A DNA stretch of 64,000 nt, taken from contig NC_084790.1 in the NCBI RefSeq assembly GCF_028858725.1, positions 2,548,001 to 2,612,000 of the forward strand, given 5' to 3'. A program made the position numbers and the translations under genes. Below the pieces are notes generated by a model. It searched no databases, was not told where the DNA came from, and was given only the letters and a program-made list of their open reading frames with translations. Origin of the DNA: Colius striatus (taxonomy: Eukaryota > Chordata > Aves > Coliiformes > Coliidae). The first letter of the stretch is position 1. Each line of letters begins with the position of its first letter. Below are positions 1-12,179 of the stretch, piece by piece.

Positions 1-240
1 ACGTTCAGGTGGGCTTGGAAACCTCCTGAGAAGGAGCCTCCACACCCTCCCTGGGCAGCCTGGGCCAGGGCTCCCTCACCTCAGCACTGAAAGTTTTTAA
101 TGTTTAAATGTAACTTCTTGTGTTCCAGCCTGTGCCTGTTACTCCCTGTCCTACAGAAAAACGTGTCAGCCGATCCCTGTCACATCCACCCTTTAGGTAC
201 TTGTAAGTGTTAACAAAGTTCCCCTTTAAATAAGCCACCA
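1..240 (-). mobile_element. CR1 LINE 3' fragment, antisense
   Basis: Read on the minus strand this resembles the last few hundred bases of avian CR1 retrotransposons: the segment that in CR1 reads 'transcribed tail, aggregate of AGGACAAGG, AACACAAGAAGTT, GGCTGCCCAGGGAGG, GGAGGCTCCTTCTC'. It is cut by the window edge. No open frame survives. Identification is by recall of the CR1 consensus, not by alignment. Confidence 0.6.
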
Positions 241-1080
241 AAGCATCGAGAGACATTTAATTCATACATAAAGGAACCAGTTCACAGTAGACAAGTGGCT
301 CTACCCAACATGGTGTGTTTGGCTGCCTACGCCAGCAGGAGCCCCAAAGGGACAGGAAGAAACGTCACCAGACCACCGCAGCTCCACCAGCACCCCAGAC
401 CCTCAGGATTGTCTCAAAGGCCCATCTGCTGTCACTTCATGATAAGGAGGAGAGTGTGGCTGAAGAGCCAGCTGCCATGTTCCAGAAATGCATTAATATT
501 TCCCCCTCATACTCTCCCAAGTCCCTATTTTCACAGCATCTGTTCAGTCAGGTAATTCAGAACCTCCAGGGCTCCCAGTGTTCACCAGAGCAGGCACACA
601 AGAGCTGGAAGCAGATGAGGCTCCACCAGCCCTGCAAGTGATACCAGACTTCAGACACTTCTCATTGGTTGACGTTTCCTCAGATTCCTTAAGAGTTCTA
701 TCCCTCCTTGTTTAGAGATGCCAAGTCTCTATCCTTGCTACCTCACACAAGCATGATTTGGACTCTTGAGTGATAAATGATGAGAAAATTGCAAGCAAGA
801 CGTTGAAAGTGTTTAAAAGTGCCAGTGCTGCTCATTTGTTGTGCAGATACCTGTGAGCAGGAGGCCTTTGACATCAGCCTGAGAAGCAGATGAACGGACA
901 GCAAAACAGTTATGATTTGAGTACAAATTGTGGGATCAAGCAGATAAACAATTTCAAAACAGTTTTAGTAAGGCCACAGTGCATAAAGTGAGCCAACTGC
1001 TTAATTCCTCTGGAAGGTAAATAAAGAGTGTCCTTTCATTTGTCAGTGTGTGTGATAGCAGAGACTCCACATGCACCCAG
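241..1080. other. no gene recognised
   Basis: AT-richer stretch to the left of RPL27. I looked here on the minus strand for the last RPL27 exons (region after residue 84, ending in the basic FFQKLRF-type C-terminus of the family) and did not see them. It may be the interior of RPL27 intron 3 or unrelated sequence. Short open frames here have no recognisable features. Confidence 0.4.
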
Positions 1081-1084
1081 TGCT

Positions 1085-2404
<1,320 letters not shown>

Positions 2405-2420
<16 letters not shown>

Positions 2421-2588
2421 GGGGAGGCTACAGGGGCGGCTTCTTCGAACAAAGAGCTGCCAGAAGCTTCCCCTGCAGCCGCCAGGCCTGATGCCAGGGC
2501 TAAGCTGGACCCACGGCTGCCCCAGGCCTGGCCAGGTAGTGACTGAGGTAACACCTCTGTGATTAATGTGTTGGAGAAGAAGTTGCCG
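2405..2588 (+). repeat. dispersed repeat, copy A (inverted partner at 9497-9680)
   Basis: From GGTTTTGGTAG through CAAAGAGCTGCCAGAAGCTT to GTGACTGAGGTAAC and GTGTTGGAGAA this matches, in the opposite orientation, the segment at 9497-9680 with scattered substitutions and small indels. The family was not identified; it could be part of an endogenous retrovirus. Confidence 0.7.
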
Positions 2589-2589
2589 G

Positions 2590-3240
2590 GCAGTTGCTGA
2601 ACTGCAGCAGCACCAGGGAGTGAGAGTGTGAGAACATCCCCGCAGGCACCAAGGTCAGTGCAGAAGGAGGGGGAGGAGGGAGCTTAGACCCTTGTGCCCT
2701 GTGGTGCAGCCCATGGTGAGGCAGCTGTGCCCCTGCAGCCCAGGGAGGCCCCAGGGAGCACAGACCCACTGGCAGCCCGTGGAGGAGCCCACGCCGCAGC
2801 GGGTGGGTGCCTGAAGGAGGCTGGGACTGCGTGGGAAGCTCATCCTGGAGCCAGCTCCTGGCAGCACCTGGGTGTCTGTGGGCAGAGAGGAGCCCAGGCC
2901 AGAGCTGGTTTGCTGTCAGGACTTGGGACCCTGTGAGTCTGTCCCTGAAGGACTGTTCTCCCCGTGCATGACCCACGCTGGGGCAGGGTGTGAGGAGCTG
3001 CCCCGTGGCAGGCCCCAGGCTGCAGCAGTTGGTGAGGAGCTGCAGCCCGTGGGAAGGAGCCACGCTGGAGCAGTTGGTGAGGGACTGTCTCCCGTGGGAG
3101 GGACCCCACAGTGCAGCAGTGGGAAGTGTGAGGAGGCCTCTCCCTGAGCAGCAGCAGCAGCAAAGTCCATCTGTAACAAACTGACCCCAACTCCCATCCT
3201 CCATGCCATGGGGGGCAGGGAAGAGAGAGGTAGCAAGGAA
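2590..3240 (+). mobile_element. ERV-derived internal tract with degenerate GGAGCAG repeats
   Basis: Contains roughly 33-60-base degenerate repeats built on 'CCGTGGGA(A/G)GGA.CCCAC...GGAGCAGTTGGTGA', ending in an 'AACTGACCCCAACTCCCATCC' type stretch. In bird genomes I associate this arrangement with the 3' internal part of ERVL-like elements, upstream of the LTR. No intact frame. The family name is from memory and unverified. Confidence 0.45.
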
Positions 3241-3306
3241 GGATAGAGACTTGACGTCTTGCAGGGTTTCTTTTTCTTTGTGCAGGGCTTCTTCTTCTTT
3301 GTTGCG

Positions 3307-3933
3307 TGAAACGGGAGTGACCAGACACCAATCTGATGTGCATCAGCTCCAATTTATTGTCACATAATCGTCACTTATATACCTTTTCCAAATGCTGTGT
3401 ACATGCTACAGTTCATGGTAGAAAGTTAATACTAAGCATCACGTGCTATTCATAAGGCCTCAAAGTTTCGTTTTTGTAACAACTTAAACACCAACCTCAT
3501 TGTGTAAAAACACCAGCCTTGTTGTGCTTAAAACATCAGCCTTATTGTGTCTAAAATATCACCCCGTCTGTTTGGCCTTCAGTTAGTTTTCTCTCACACT
3601 ATGGCTATGCTTACCTTACATTTAGTTAAGTTTCTATTATTGTTAGTTGCATATGTTACAATTTATTAGTCAAGTACAAGCAATCACACAATGCTAAATT
3701 GAATGCTCTGTTCAGTCTTCTAACAACGCTCAGTTTAATGCTCTGTCCTATCTTCTTGCTTTGACCTTGTTTCTGTTACAATCTGCAGTTTTGGTTTTCC
3801 CCTTGCTCAAGCAGCTATCACATAGGCATTCCTTTCTGGCCTTTTTTGCTGCAGAAGGCAATTCAAAGACAAGCTGCAGACTTTCTCCGTTTCTGACTGA
3901 CTCCATAACATTCATTATAGCTCAGGCCCCACA
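3307..3933 (-). mobile_element. retroviral LTR, minus orientation (probable solo LTR)
   Basis: On the minus strand the order is U3, a TATA box (GGTATATAAG; plus about 3372-3381), then AATAAA (plus 3353-3358), then a short U5. The ends inferred here read TGTGGGG...TTTCA, i.e. TG...CA. No clean target-site duplication is seen, and boundaries may be off by a few bases. It separates the ERV-like tract from the CR1 fragment that follows. Confidence 0.55.
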
Positions 3934-5300
3934 GTTGGCCAAGCTAAAGGCTCATAAGTCAATGGGTCCTGATGGGATGCATCCTAGAGTGCTGAGGGAG
4001 CTGGCTGATGTGATTGCTGAGCCTCTCTCTGTAATTTTTGAACACTCACGGAGGACAGGTGAAGTGCCTGAGGACTGGAGAAAGGCCAATGTCACTCCAG
4101 TCTTCAAAAAGGGCAGGCAGAATGACCCAGGAAACTCCAGGCCGGTCAGCCTCACCTCCATCCCTGGAAAAGTGATGGAACAACTCATCCTGAATGTTAT
4201 CACTGAATATATGAAGGATAAGATGGTTCTCAGGGGGCGGCAACATGGCTTCACCAAGGGGAAATCCTGTTTGACCAACCTGATGCCTTCTATGAGTGCA
4301 TAACCGGCTGGGTGGATGAGGGGAGAGCAGCAGATGTCATCTGCCTTGACTCCAGCAAGGCTTTGGACACTGTCTCCCACAACACCCTAATCAGAAAGGT
4401 CAGGCAGTGTGGCTGGAATGAGTGGAGGTGAGGTGGATGCAGAGCTGCTGAATGACAGAGCCCAGAGGAGGGTGATCAATGGCACAGGATGGAGCTGGAG
4501 GCCTGTGGCCAGTGGAGTTGCACAGGGATGGGGTCTGGGGCCAGTCTTGCTCAACATCTTCATCAAGCACCTGGGTGAGGACACAGAGGGACCCTCAGCA
4601 AGTGCCCTGCTGGCACCAAACTGGGAGCACTGGCTGATTGCCCAGAGGCTGTGCTGCCAGGCAGCCAGATCTCAACCAGCTGCAGAGTTGGGCACAGAGG
4701 AACCTGCTGAGGGTCACCAAGGGCAAGGGCAGAGTCCTGCAGCTGGGGAGGAACAAGCCCCTGCAGCAGCACAGGCTGGGGGTGACCTGCTGGAGAGCAG
4801 CTCCAGGAGACAGACCTGGGAGTCCTGACTGATAATAAGCTAAACATGAGCCAGCAATGTGCCCTTGTGGCCAAGAAGGCCAATGGCATCCTGGGATGCA
4901 TCAAGAAGAGTGTGGGCAGCAGGTCAAGGGAGGTTCTCCCCCTCTACTCTGCCCTGGTGAGGCCTCATCTGGAGTCCTGTGTTCAGTTCTGGGCTCCTCA
5001 GCTCAAGAGGGACAGGGAAGTGCTGGAGAGAGGCCAGTGCAGGGCCAGCAAGATGATCAGGGGACTGGAGCATCTTTCATACGAGGAAAGGCTGCGGGAA
5101 CTGGGGCTGTTTAGTCTGGAGGAGACTGAGGGGGGATCTTATTTATAAATATCTAAAGGCTGGGTGTCAGGAGGTTGGGACATCCCTTCTTTCCATAGTA
5201 GATAATAACAGGACAAGGGGTGATGGGATGAAGCTGCAACACAAAAAGTTCCACTTAAACAGAAGAAAAAACTCTTTCAGTGTGAGGGTGACGGAGCACC
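3934..5300 (+). mobile_element. CR1 LINE fragment with broken reverse transcriptase
   Basis: The plus-strand translation shows the CR1 ORF2 reverse-transcriptase N-terminal motifs: SMGPDGMHPRVLRELADVIA, then EVPEDWRKANVTPVFKKG, VSLTSIPGKVMEQLIL and QHGFTKGKSCLTNL. The frame is interrupted after about 4300; later CR1 segments ([20 protein letters not shown] near 4918-4980, then the 3' tail) are in other frames. The 3' end is truncated near 5300, inside the last segment. It is a dead element with an internal deletion between the palm region and the tail. Confidence 0.85.
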
Positions 5301-5522
5301 CTCCGTGAGTTGCTGAGCTGGGCCCCAGCGCTGGTGGCTGCAGCCACCTGGGCCCTGTCCCTTCCCCCCTGGACATCCCCAGGGAAAGAAGGGACGGGGC
5401 TGTTCCCCACGGCCTGGCTCCATGCCCTGGGCACCCCCAGCCCCAGACTGCGGCCAGAGAGATGTGAGTCAGCGTCCCCAGAGCCCCTCAGCTCTGCCTG
5501 AGCTTGCTCTGTGCCCCATCCA
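5300..5522 (+). other. transition from CR1 tail to MROH-like gene; no exon assigned
   Basis: Short GC-rich stretch between the truncated CR1 end and the first exon I can support. It may contain one more upstream exon of the plus-strand MROH-like copy, but no start codon plus splice donor could be assigned. The CR1 insertion may have removed the 5' end of that copy. Confidence 0.3.
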
Positions 5523-8500
5523 GAGTGCAACCTGGTGGAAGTGGAGCAGCCCCCTGAATCTGCCTGATCCAGACCAGGACCTGCCAGAAGCGGAGCGGCC
5601 CAGCAAAGTGTCTGCTAAGCATGTGCTGGGCAAGAGCTTTTGGGAGCTGAATCTTCAGGACCCCCATGACATGGTGGTGACCCTCTTGCACCATGCTCCA
5701 TCGTGCAACAGGTAACAGGGCCCACCTGCCCTGAGAGCTCAGGGATCACCGGCTGTAGAGCCCGTCCCATGGAGCTGCCAGGCACATGGAGGTTTGCAGG
5801 AGCTTCTAGCTCCTCTGTTTGCCAGTGCAGCCCCAGAGCCCACTGCCCTGCTCCTTCTCTGCCCCTTGAGGCCGCATTGCTTGGCTGTGGGCTGCCCGCC
5901 GGGACAGGCCGGCTGGGTGCTGCTGGCGAGGGGCAGTGGGCAGAAGCCAGGCTGGTGACCGACCCCAGACCCCATGGTTGCCCAGGCCATGGGGCTGTGG
6001 CTGCAATCCCCCTAACACCGATCTCTGGGCCCACAGAGATGCTGCAACCATCTGGAGGGAGATCATCCCCAATGGCGAGACAGCAGAGAAGGTGCTGCGG
6101 GAGCTGCTCCTCGTGCTGCAGGACTGGCCCCTGCACAGCACGTGCACCTCTGATGGGGGCAGGAAGGACGCCTTTGCCCTGGCTGTGAGTTCCTGGCCCC
6201 TGGGCTCAGTCTCTGCAAGGGGCTCTATCGGCACTGAGCACTGTCTCAGGGTGTTTTCTTTTCTGCAGGCAACCAGGGCACTGCTGGAGATCATCTGCAA
6301 GCCCGAGTACTTTATAAACGTGAGTGATCATTTCCCCCAACTCTTCCTGGCTCTGATCTTCCAAATCTTCTCCAGCACAGAGGAGCTGCCTGAGGACCTC
6401 GATACCCTCTGGCAGGGACACCAGCAGGAAGACTGCCTTCCCACTGCTCCCAGCAGGTGCCCTATGCCAGTCCTGTCATGCAGCCCATGGCCCGGAGCTG
6501 GGGCCAGGGCTCCCAGCACGACCTGGGCTTTGCTCTGCACACAGGTTTGCATTGCAGACCCTGAAAGAGCTGTTCTGCTGCCTGCGCTATGATAGGGTGG
6601 CGCTTCAAGTCGAGGAACAGGGTGGCTGGGAAGGACTCCTCAACCCTGAGGCCCGCCTCTGTATGAAGGGGCTGCTGGCCCGGTGAGAGACCCCTTCTCC
6701 CTGCTTCCCGCACCATTTCTCCCCTACAGACAAGACACCTCCACAGTCCCTTTGGTGGTGGCTGAGAGGGGCTTTTCACTGAGGGCTGGCCCAGCAGACT
6801 GCAAAAGCCTGGCAGAGGTGGGTGCACAGGAGCAGACGCCCCCCCAAAGCACCAGCATCCCGTCCCGTGGGGCCAGGGCTGAGGGCACAGGACAGGGGGT
6901 CTGTCCTGGGGCTGGGCACGATGCATCGAGAGTGAGAGACAGACCTGGGGGCCGACTGCCCCATGGGCAGGAAAGGGGTGTCCTCAGAAGGGAAGGCTGT
7001 GGGGCAGGAAGGGTGTTTTTCCCCTCTCATGACCAAAAGGAGCCTGCTGGTCTTGGGCACTGCCTTCCTCCTGGTGAGGGCTGTTGGGGAAAGACCAGCC
7101 CTCAGTGAGACAGTCCTGGGAGAGGTTTGCCTGCCCTGTTTGGGGTCAACAGTGCCTTACTCTCTCCTGCCAGAGAGATGCATGGGATCGGGGAGAGCTT
7201 CCTCTACGACATTGCTCAGAGCCTGGTGGAGCTGCTCAGCAGGGAGCAGCCGTGCTGGGAGCTCCCTGCCATGGCGTTCCTGGCTGAGGTGAGCCTGGGC
7301 TGGGCTGAGATGGGGGGGAGCACAGTCGGAGTTGGACACCCCCATCACTGCTCGGTGTGTTTCAGCTCCAGGCCTTCCCTGACATGAGGGCATTGCACAA
7401 TTGCTTCCTGCAGCTGGCACCAAGGTACCTGGTGAGCGAGAGCAGCCTGATGCGGTGCCTGGTGCTCAGAACCCTCATCGCCCTCTGCAACAAGCCCTCG
7501 GTGGAGAGCTGGGGGCAGCCGGCTGGAGCCGTGCTGGGGGTGTGGGGCTGGGTGAGGGATGCTGAGGGACACAGTAGCTGGGGCTTGGCTGGGTTTTCGG
7601 AGCTCTGGCAGCTGCTGCCAGCCCTCTTGCCTCCCTGCTGGCCTCCCCAAGTCCTTTGGGGATGGTCTTTGGCATCTGGATCCTGAGGCGGCAGCGTGGG
7701 GTTGAACCTCTGCAGTGGTTTGGGCAGGGCAGCTTTTCACGGCTTCACCACAAGCATCGTGTTGCACGCGGGCCAAAACATTGTGGATCCTGCAGAGATG
7801 GCTCACGGAGCTCCTGGAAGGTGCAGATGAGGAGGTGGTTGAAATGACCTTCTCTTTGCTCAGCGAGATGCTCAAGGCTACCACCACCCCAATTATCAAC
7901 ACCGTCACTCTGGAGCTTGCTGAGAGGCTCCAGCCACTCAGGCTTTGTGCCTCCCACCTTGGGCACTGGCTGCTGCCAAGAAACTTTGTGCCCTGTGCAT
8001 TTTTAGACCCCTGCCCATGTGGTCTGGCAGCAGCCAGCGCTGAGATCTTGCCCTCTTCCTTCCCACCAGAACACCAGCCGTGTGCAGCTGCTCTCCCTTC
8101 AGCTCTTCCAGCGTGTGATGGAGGGGGTCAACCCAATGGGAAGGAAACTGCTGAAGGCACAGGTGCACCAGAGCCTGATCCTGCTGCTCTGCCTCCTGCA
8201 TGAGGAGAGCCAGGAGGTGGCAGAGGTGAGAATCTCTGACCTGCCTGTGTCCCTGTGGAAGGTACCTGGGGCCTGAGCTTTGCCCAGGTGAGGGGATGCA
8301 GGTCCTGTGCCCTGGGCAGCAGTACCATCTCCCTTCTCTGTGTCCCTGCAGGCCTCTCGGGTAACCCTGCTTGGAGCTGCCACCTTCCTGAAGAAGAGGA
8401 GGCTCTGACAGCTGCTGGAGAAGAGGCAGACATGGGTAGTGGGCGAGTACCTGGTAAGGATGGCCCCCAAGCCCCAGCCCCAGCCTGGGCAAGCTGTACC

Positions 8501-9425
8501 CCGGCCTGCTGCTGCAGCTTGTCCCGGGCACAGGGATCATGCGGCCAGGGGGAGAGTCGGCACCAACCCTTCCCTTTGCCTCCTCTCCCTCTGCAGCTCT
8601 CAGAGTTCAGCAGCAGAGCTGGGCTGTATGCACAGGAGGCTGTGTGGTGCCTCTGCAGCACGCAGCAGCCCATGCAAGAGGCGGCCATCAGGTTCCTGGG
8701 TGAGACACAGCCCCATCCCTCCCTGACCCATTGCAGCTCGGCCCCAGCCCTGGCCCTGAGGCTGCGGAGCCCTGAGTGCCCGGTGCCTGGGGAAGACCCT
8801 GGGCTCAGCCCTGCCAAGGGTAGGGGAGTTGGAGGCTGGGCTGGTGGGGCCATTGTGAGGCAGCTGTGACTGACTCTGTGTTCCCAGGGCTGGCCGGACA
8901 GCACCTGAGGGATCAGGAGGAGCAGCTCCAGGTCATCCATCAGGGTGAGTGAGGGCAACGGGGTGTCAGTGGGGACTGGCAGAGAGGCTCTGGGCAGGGA
9001 GCTGCAACCCCTGGCCCACACTGGGAGAGCAGAGAGTGTGGGCGGAGCAGAGAGAGATGTCAGGGGCATGTGGGGTACTCGTGGGCAGCACCTTCTGGCT
9101 CATCCCCTTGGCCCCTGCTCCCTGCAGGCCATGGGAAGAACTGGAGGGCTGGCCCTGGCAGGAGGGATTTCTGGGGTGAAGCCAGGCTCTGATCTCAGCT
9201 CTGCTCCCCTCTGCTGCAGCCCTTCAACGCATGACCAGTGACAGCAGCTCCTCGGTCGCAAACCTGGCATCTCAAACCCAGCTCAGCCTAAGAGCAGCTT
9301 CCTCCAGACTCAGCCTGCGACAGCGGCTCAGCAGGGCCTGGAGCAGACGGTCTTCTCTCTGGACCCAAGGCTGACTGGGAGCTGGAGCCCTGTGCAGAGC
9401 CCAGCCCAGGATAATATTAAAAAGA
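5523..9425 (+). pseudogene. maestro HEAT-like repeat (MROH family) copy, plus strand, probably a pseudogene
   Basis: Exons with consistent phases: 5523-5711, 6037-6184, 6269-6456, 6545-6682, 7174-7288, 7366-7500, about 7772-7935, 8070-8225, 8352-8457, 8598-8699, 8888-8944 and 9220-9374 (stop 9372-9374), then ATTAAA at 9416-9421. Diagnostic MROH-like stretches are QLFLALIFQIFSSTEELPED, FALQTLKELFCCLRYD and WLTELLEGADEEVVEM. Helical HEAT-type repeats dominate; there is no catalytic motif, and the molecular function of the family is poorly known. Lesions: TGA at 8406-8408 inside an otherwise open exon (CGA expected by analogy with LRRLV in paralogues); GG in place of the AG acceptor before about 7772; and no usable donor after about 7935. 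The 5' end is missing next to a CR1. It is a different MROH subfamily from the minus-strand array. A truncated product remains possible. Confidence 0.75.
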
Positions 9426-9496
9426 GATCTTCCCTCTGCTCTGTGGAAAATCTTTCATCTGCCAGCAGTTTTCTTTGGTATCATTGCACAGTGGTT
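9426..9496. other. 3' flank of the plus-strand MROH-like copy
   Basis: Short unique stretch between the ATTAAA signal and the dispersed repeat. Nothing else is recognised. Confidence 0.4.
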
Positions 9497-9680
9497 CCCT
9501 TTCTCCAACACCTTCACCACAGAGGCGTTACCTCAGTCACTAATTGGCCAGGCCTGGGTCAGCTGTGGGTCCAGCTTACAACTGACTGGCCCTGGCCCTG
9601 GCAGCTACAGGGGAAGAAGCTTCTGGCAGCTCTTTGTTCAAAGAAGCCACCCCTGTAGCCCCTCCCTACCAAAACGTGGC
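9497..9680 (-). repeat. dispersed repeat, copy B (inverted relative to 2405-2588)
   Basis: Its reverse complement shares CAAAGAGCTGCCAGAAGCTT, AAGCTGGACCCAC, CCCAGGCCTGGCCA and AGTGACTGAGGTAAC with the copy near RPL27, in the same order. The flanks beyond about 185 bases do not match, so it looks like a dispersed element rather than a large inverted duplication. Confidence 0.7.
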
Positions 9681-9857
9681 CCAGACAAAACCACTGCGGC
9701 ACTGAACGGGGCCCAGCGCCTTCAGCGTGGCCGTGCAGGGTTTGGCCGCGACCGCACTGAAGGTGCTTCGTGCCCTTTGTGCACCCGTAACCGTGGCAGC
9801 TCGAGGCACCCAACGTGAGCGGACACAGCTCTGAACTGGGCATTGCTCAGAATCTCA

Positions 9858-10095
9858 GCCCAGCTTCTCTAAGGTCTCCCTAGAGACTTCTCTTTTCCTG
9901 AAGAACCCCAACTCTCTCTGCCCCTCTTCCCAGGAGTGGTGCTCCAGCTCTCGGATCACCTTCCTGGCCTCCTCTGGACTTGCTTGAACTGCTCCACGTC
10001 CTCCTTTGCTGGGTGCCCCAGAGATGATGATTGATGTTCCAGCCTGAAGACACCCAGACTGCAGGGCAGCACCGAAGCACAGAGGTGGGCGCAGA
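9858..10095 (-). mobile_element. CR1-like fragment, antisense
   Basis: The plus strand reads GAGTGGTGCTCCAGCTCTCG, then CCTCCTCTGGACTTGC and GCTGGGTGCCCCAGAG. This is the complement of the avian CR1 region coding for the end of ORF2 and its 3' UTR. Boundaries are approximate. Confidence 0.55.
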
Positions 10096-10460
10096 AACAC
10101 AGGCTTTCCAAAGAGAGCCTCCTGCTCCAAGACAGACACCAGGAGGGGCGACAGGAGTGCAGATGCAGTCACCAAAGTGCCAAGTAAGAGAGGACCAAAG
10201 CATCTGTATTCTTTCCTGGCTGTTTCTTGTCTGGGCACCAAAGGGCAGAGGCTGGGCCACCTCAGGGATGCGGCCGGGCCCTCCTGCGCTGCTGTCAGTG
10301 CCGTCTGGCGCCAGGAAGCTCTTGGTACAGCCGAGTGTTCGCCCCTCACCCCATGGGCATCCCTGTGTTGGGACAAGAAAGGTTCAGCCCCCGTGTGGCA
10401 CATATGGGGCCGAGCAGCCCCCGGCCCAGGCCTGCAACCCCTCTTCCCCCTCAGTTTTTG
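10096..10460. other. no gene recognised
   Basis: GC-moderate sequence with short overlapping open frames on both strands and no family features. Confidence 0.35.
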
Positions 10461-10464
10461 ACCT

Positions 10465-10605
10465 GGACATTTTACTGTCCCGAGGCTCATTTTCAGGGTC
10501 CAAAGCATCATTTCTAGGATCCAGCTGGTCATATTTAGGGTCCACGTCTTATCTTGAGTGTCCAAATCATCATTTATATGGCTTAAACCGCTCTGGTGGC
10601 ACTCC
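10465..10605. repeat. degenerate 21-base tandem repeat
   Basis: On the minus strand about five diverged units of the form TGGACCCT(A/G)AAAATGA... can be aligned (TGGACCCTAAATATGACC, TGGATCCTAGAAATGATG, TGGACCCTGAAAATGAGC). The 21-base period keeps one frame open, so the long minus-strand open frame here is a by-product of the repeat. Confidence 0.5.
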
Positions 10606-10679
10606 AAGACCTCTTTCGATGGTCCATAGCATACTCGTGGTTGGTGGGTCCCTAGGCCAGCTCCCTGCTGCCCACCCCC

Positions 10680-10845
10680 AAATTCCACCAAGCCTCCCTT
10701 TTATCCTTCAAAATGCTGTCAAAATCCCACTTCTGCACCAAAGCTCCATCAAAACCCCGCTTTTTTCCCTCAAACCTGAATCAAAATCCCACTTTTTCCC
10801 ACAAAACCCCACCTTTTGCCAAAAACTCCACCAACAAACCGCCGC
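10680..10845. repeat. C/A-rich degenerate repeat (AAAATCCCAC type)
   Basis: Repeated 'tcaaaatcccac / aaaaccccgc / ccaaaaactccacc' motifs with strong strand asymmetry. The same pattern resumes at 11340-11395 on the other side of an LTR, so the LTR inserted into this low-complexity tract. Confidence 0.55.
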
Positions 10846-11339
10846 TGTGAGAAACAAAACAAGCTTTCTGGCCAAAGGCTCAGGTCAGACTCTGCAGCGA
10901 AGCACTTTTATTAAGCTTTCTTGCAAGAGTGGGTGTCCTAGCTAGTAGGCACACCCGACAGATACAATATTTGGCTTTTTATTCCCTATCCCAGCCTCAA
11001 GGTCCCTCCTGTTTCCCCATTGATTAGCTACTCCAAGATTTACAACTTCTCCAGGCACCTAAAAATCCCCCCCCAGAGGATGTTTGTTTTTTGTATCCTA
11101 TGGTCAATTCCCCCCACAGTCGTTAAGGTTTAAACTCTAATTAACACTTCAAACAAACAGATGTCAGTCACTACACAGAAATGTAACAGTCCCAGGGCCA
11201 GTTCACTGACACCACACAGAAAGGGACACGGCCTGGTCACTGCTTGATACTGTACAGAAATGAGTAACAGAAGAAAAACCCAATTCTTTGGCTTCATTTC
11301 TTTTCCAATTCTGCAAAAACAACGTCAGCGTTTCTCACA
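10846..11339 (-). mobile_element. solo LTR with extended inverted termini
   Basis: It begins TGTGAGAAAC and ends GTTTCTCACA, a perfect 10-base terminal inverted repeat with TG...CA ends. It is flanked by GCCGC (10841-10845) and GCCAC (11340-11344), a probable 5-base target-site duplication with one change. On the minus strand a TATA-like GGGAATAAAAAG (plus about 10972-10983) precedes an AATAAA at plus about 10909-10914. Length is 494 bases and there is no internal coding region. A 5-base duplication is typical of ERVL-type integration. Confidence 0.75.
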
Positions 11340-11459
11340 GCCACCAAAACCGCACATTTCCCCTCAAAACTCCACCAAGAAGCCATCTCTAGCGCCTCAT
11401 GACGCCTGTGTCCTTTTTCGGGGGCTGCTCTCACCACACCCGGGTCCCTTTTCAGAAGC

Positions 11460-11830
11460 TCCTGACACCTCCCCGTGCCCCCACCCCCGGGCAGGCGACA
11501 AGAGGCCGAAGCCGCCCGAGCCGGGCCACCGCGGCCTCGCAGCGGGGGCAGGGTCCGCGGGGCACCATCAGACCCCTCCCCGCTCCCGGCAACGGCCGCC
11601 CCGGGCCCGCGCTCCGCTCGCGCGGGGAACGTGACGCCGCCGCCGCCATCTTGGCTGAGGGCACAGGGGCCGGGCCGTCGCCTCTGCCCACGCTCCTCCT
11701 CCTCCGCGCTTTCAGGGGACACGGACCGCAGCCCGGCCCCGCCTCCCCCAGCCCTTTGCTTCACAGGGGAGCAGTTGCGGATGACACCAGCCCGCCCCCT
11801 CCCCACATTTTCCGCTGAGGCTGCCCGATG
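11460..11830 (-). promoter_or_regulatory. orphan CpG island with YY1-type AAGATGGCGGC motif
   Basis: Very CpG-dense stretch. At plus 11640-11655 the minus strand reads CAGCCAAGATGGCGGCGGCG. This is the combined YY1 motif and start-codon context found at the 5' ends of many vertebrate housekeeping genes. The minus frame from this ATG continues MAAAASRSPRERSAGPGRP for some 65 residues before a stop. No downstream exon could be linked to it, so it may be a promoter with first exon, a non-coding transcript start, or a displaced remnant. Confidence 0.45.
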
Positions 11831-12179
11831 GTCGGTCGCGGGAGGAGACCCGCCGCAAACCTTCGGCTGCCTCCCGCGGCACTTCTGGGTCCCCTTTGGA
11901 CACCCCACACCCTCCCCCAACACCAGTGAGGCCACTGGGAGGGTCCCGAGCCCACCAGCAAGGGCCGCTGGCAAGGACTGGCAACGCTGGCAGGGCCGTG
12001 CTTTCCCCTCCTGCTTTCCCCAGGGACGGCCCTTCTGGGCACCTCCCAGCCCAGGCGTCTCCCGCAGGCGCCAGAAAAGGCTGCGCCGAGCTGCACGGAG
12101 CTTTGCCCCTCCTCAGAGCCCCTGCAGATGCAGCCCTGGCGATGAGCCCAGCGGGAGAGGCTTGTCCCAGCTCTGCAAA

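Noticed and set aside
2563-3352. Overlapping minus-strand frames of 170-213 residues
   Set aside because: They lie antisense to the ERV-like GGAGCAG repeats; repeat periodicity explains the openness.
10471-10691. Minus-strand frame with repeated TWTLNMTSWILEMMLWTLKM
   Set aside because: Product of a 21-base degenerate tandem repeat; no supporting gene structure.
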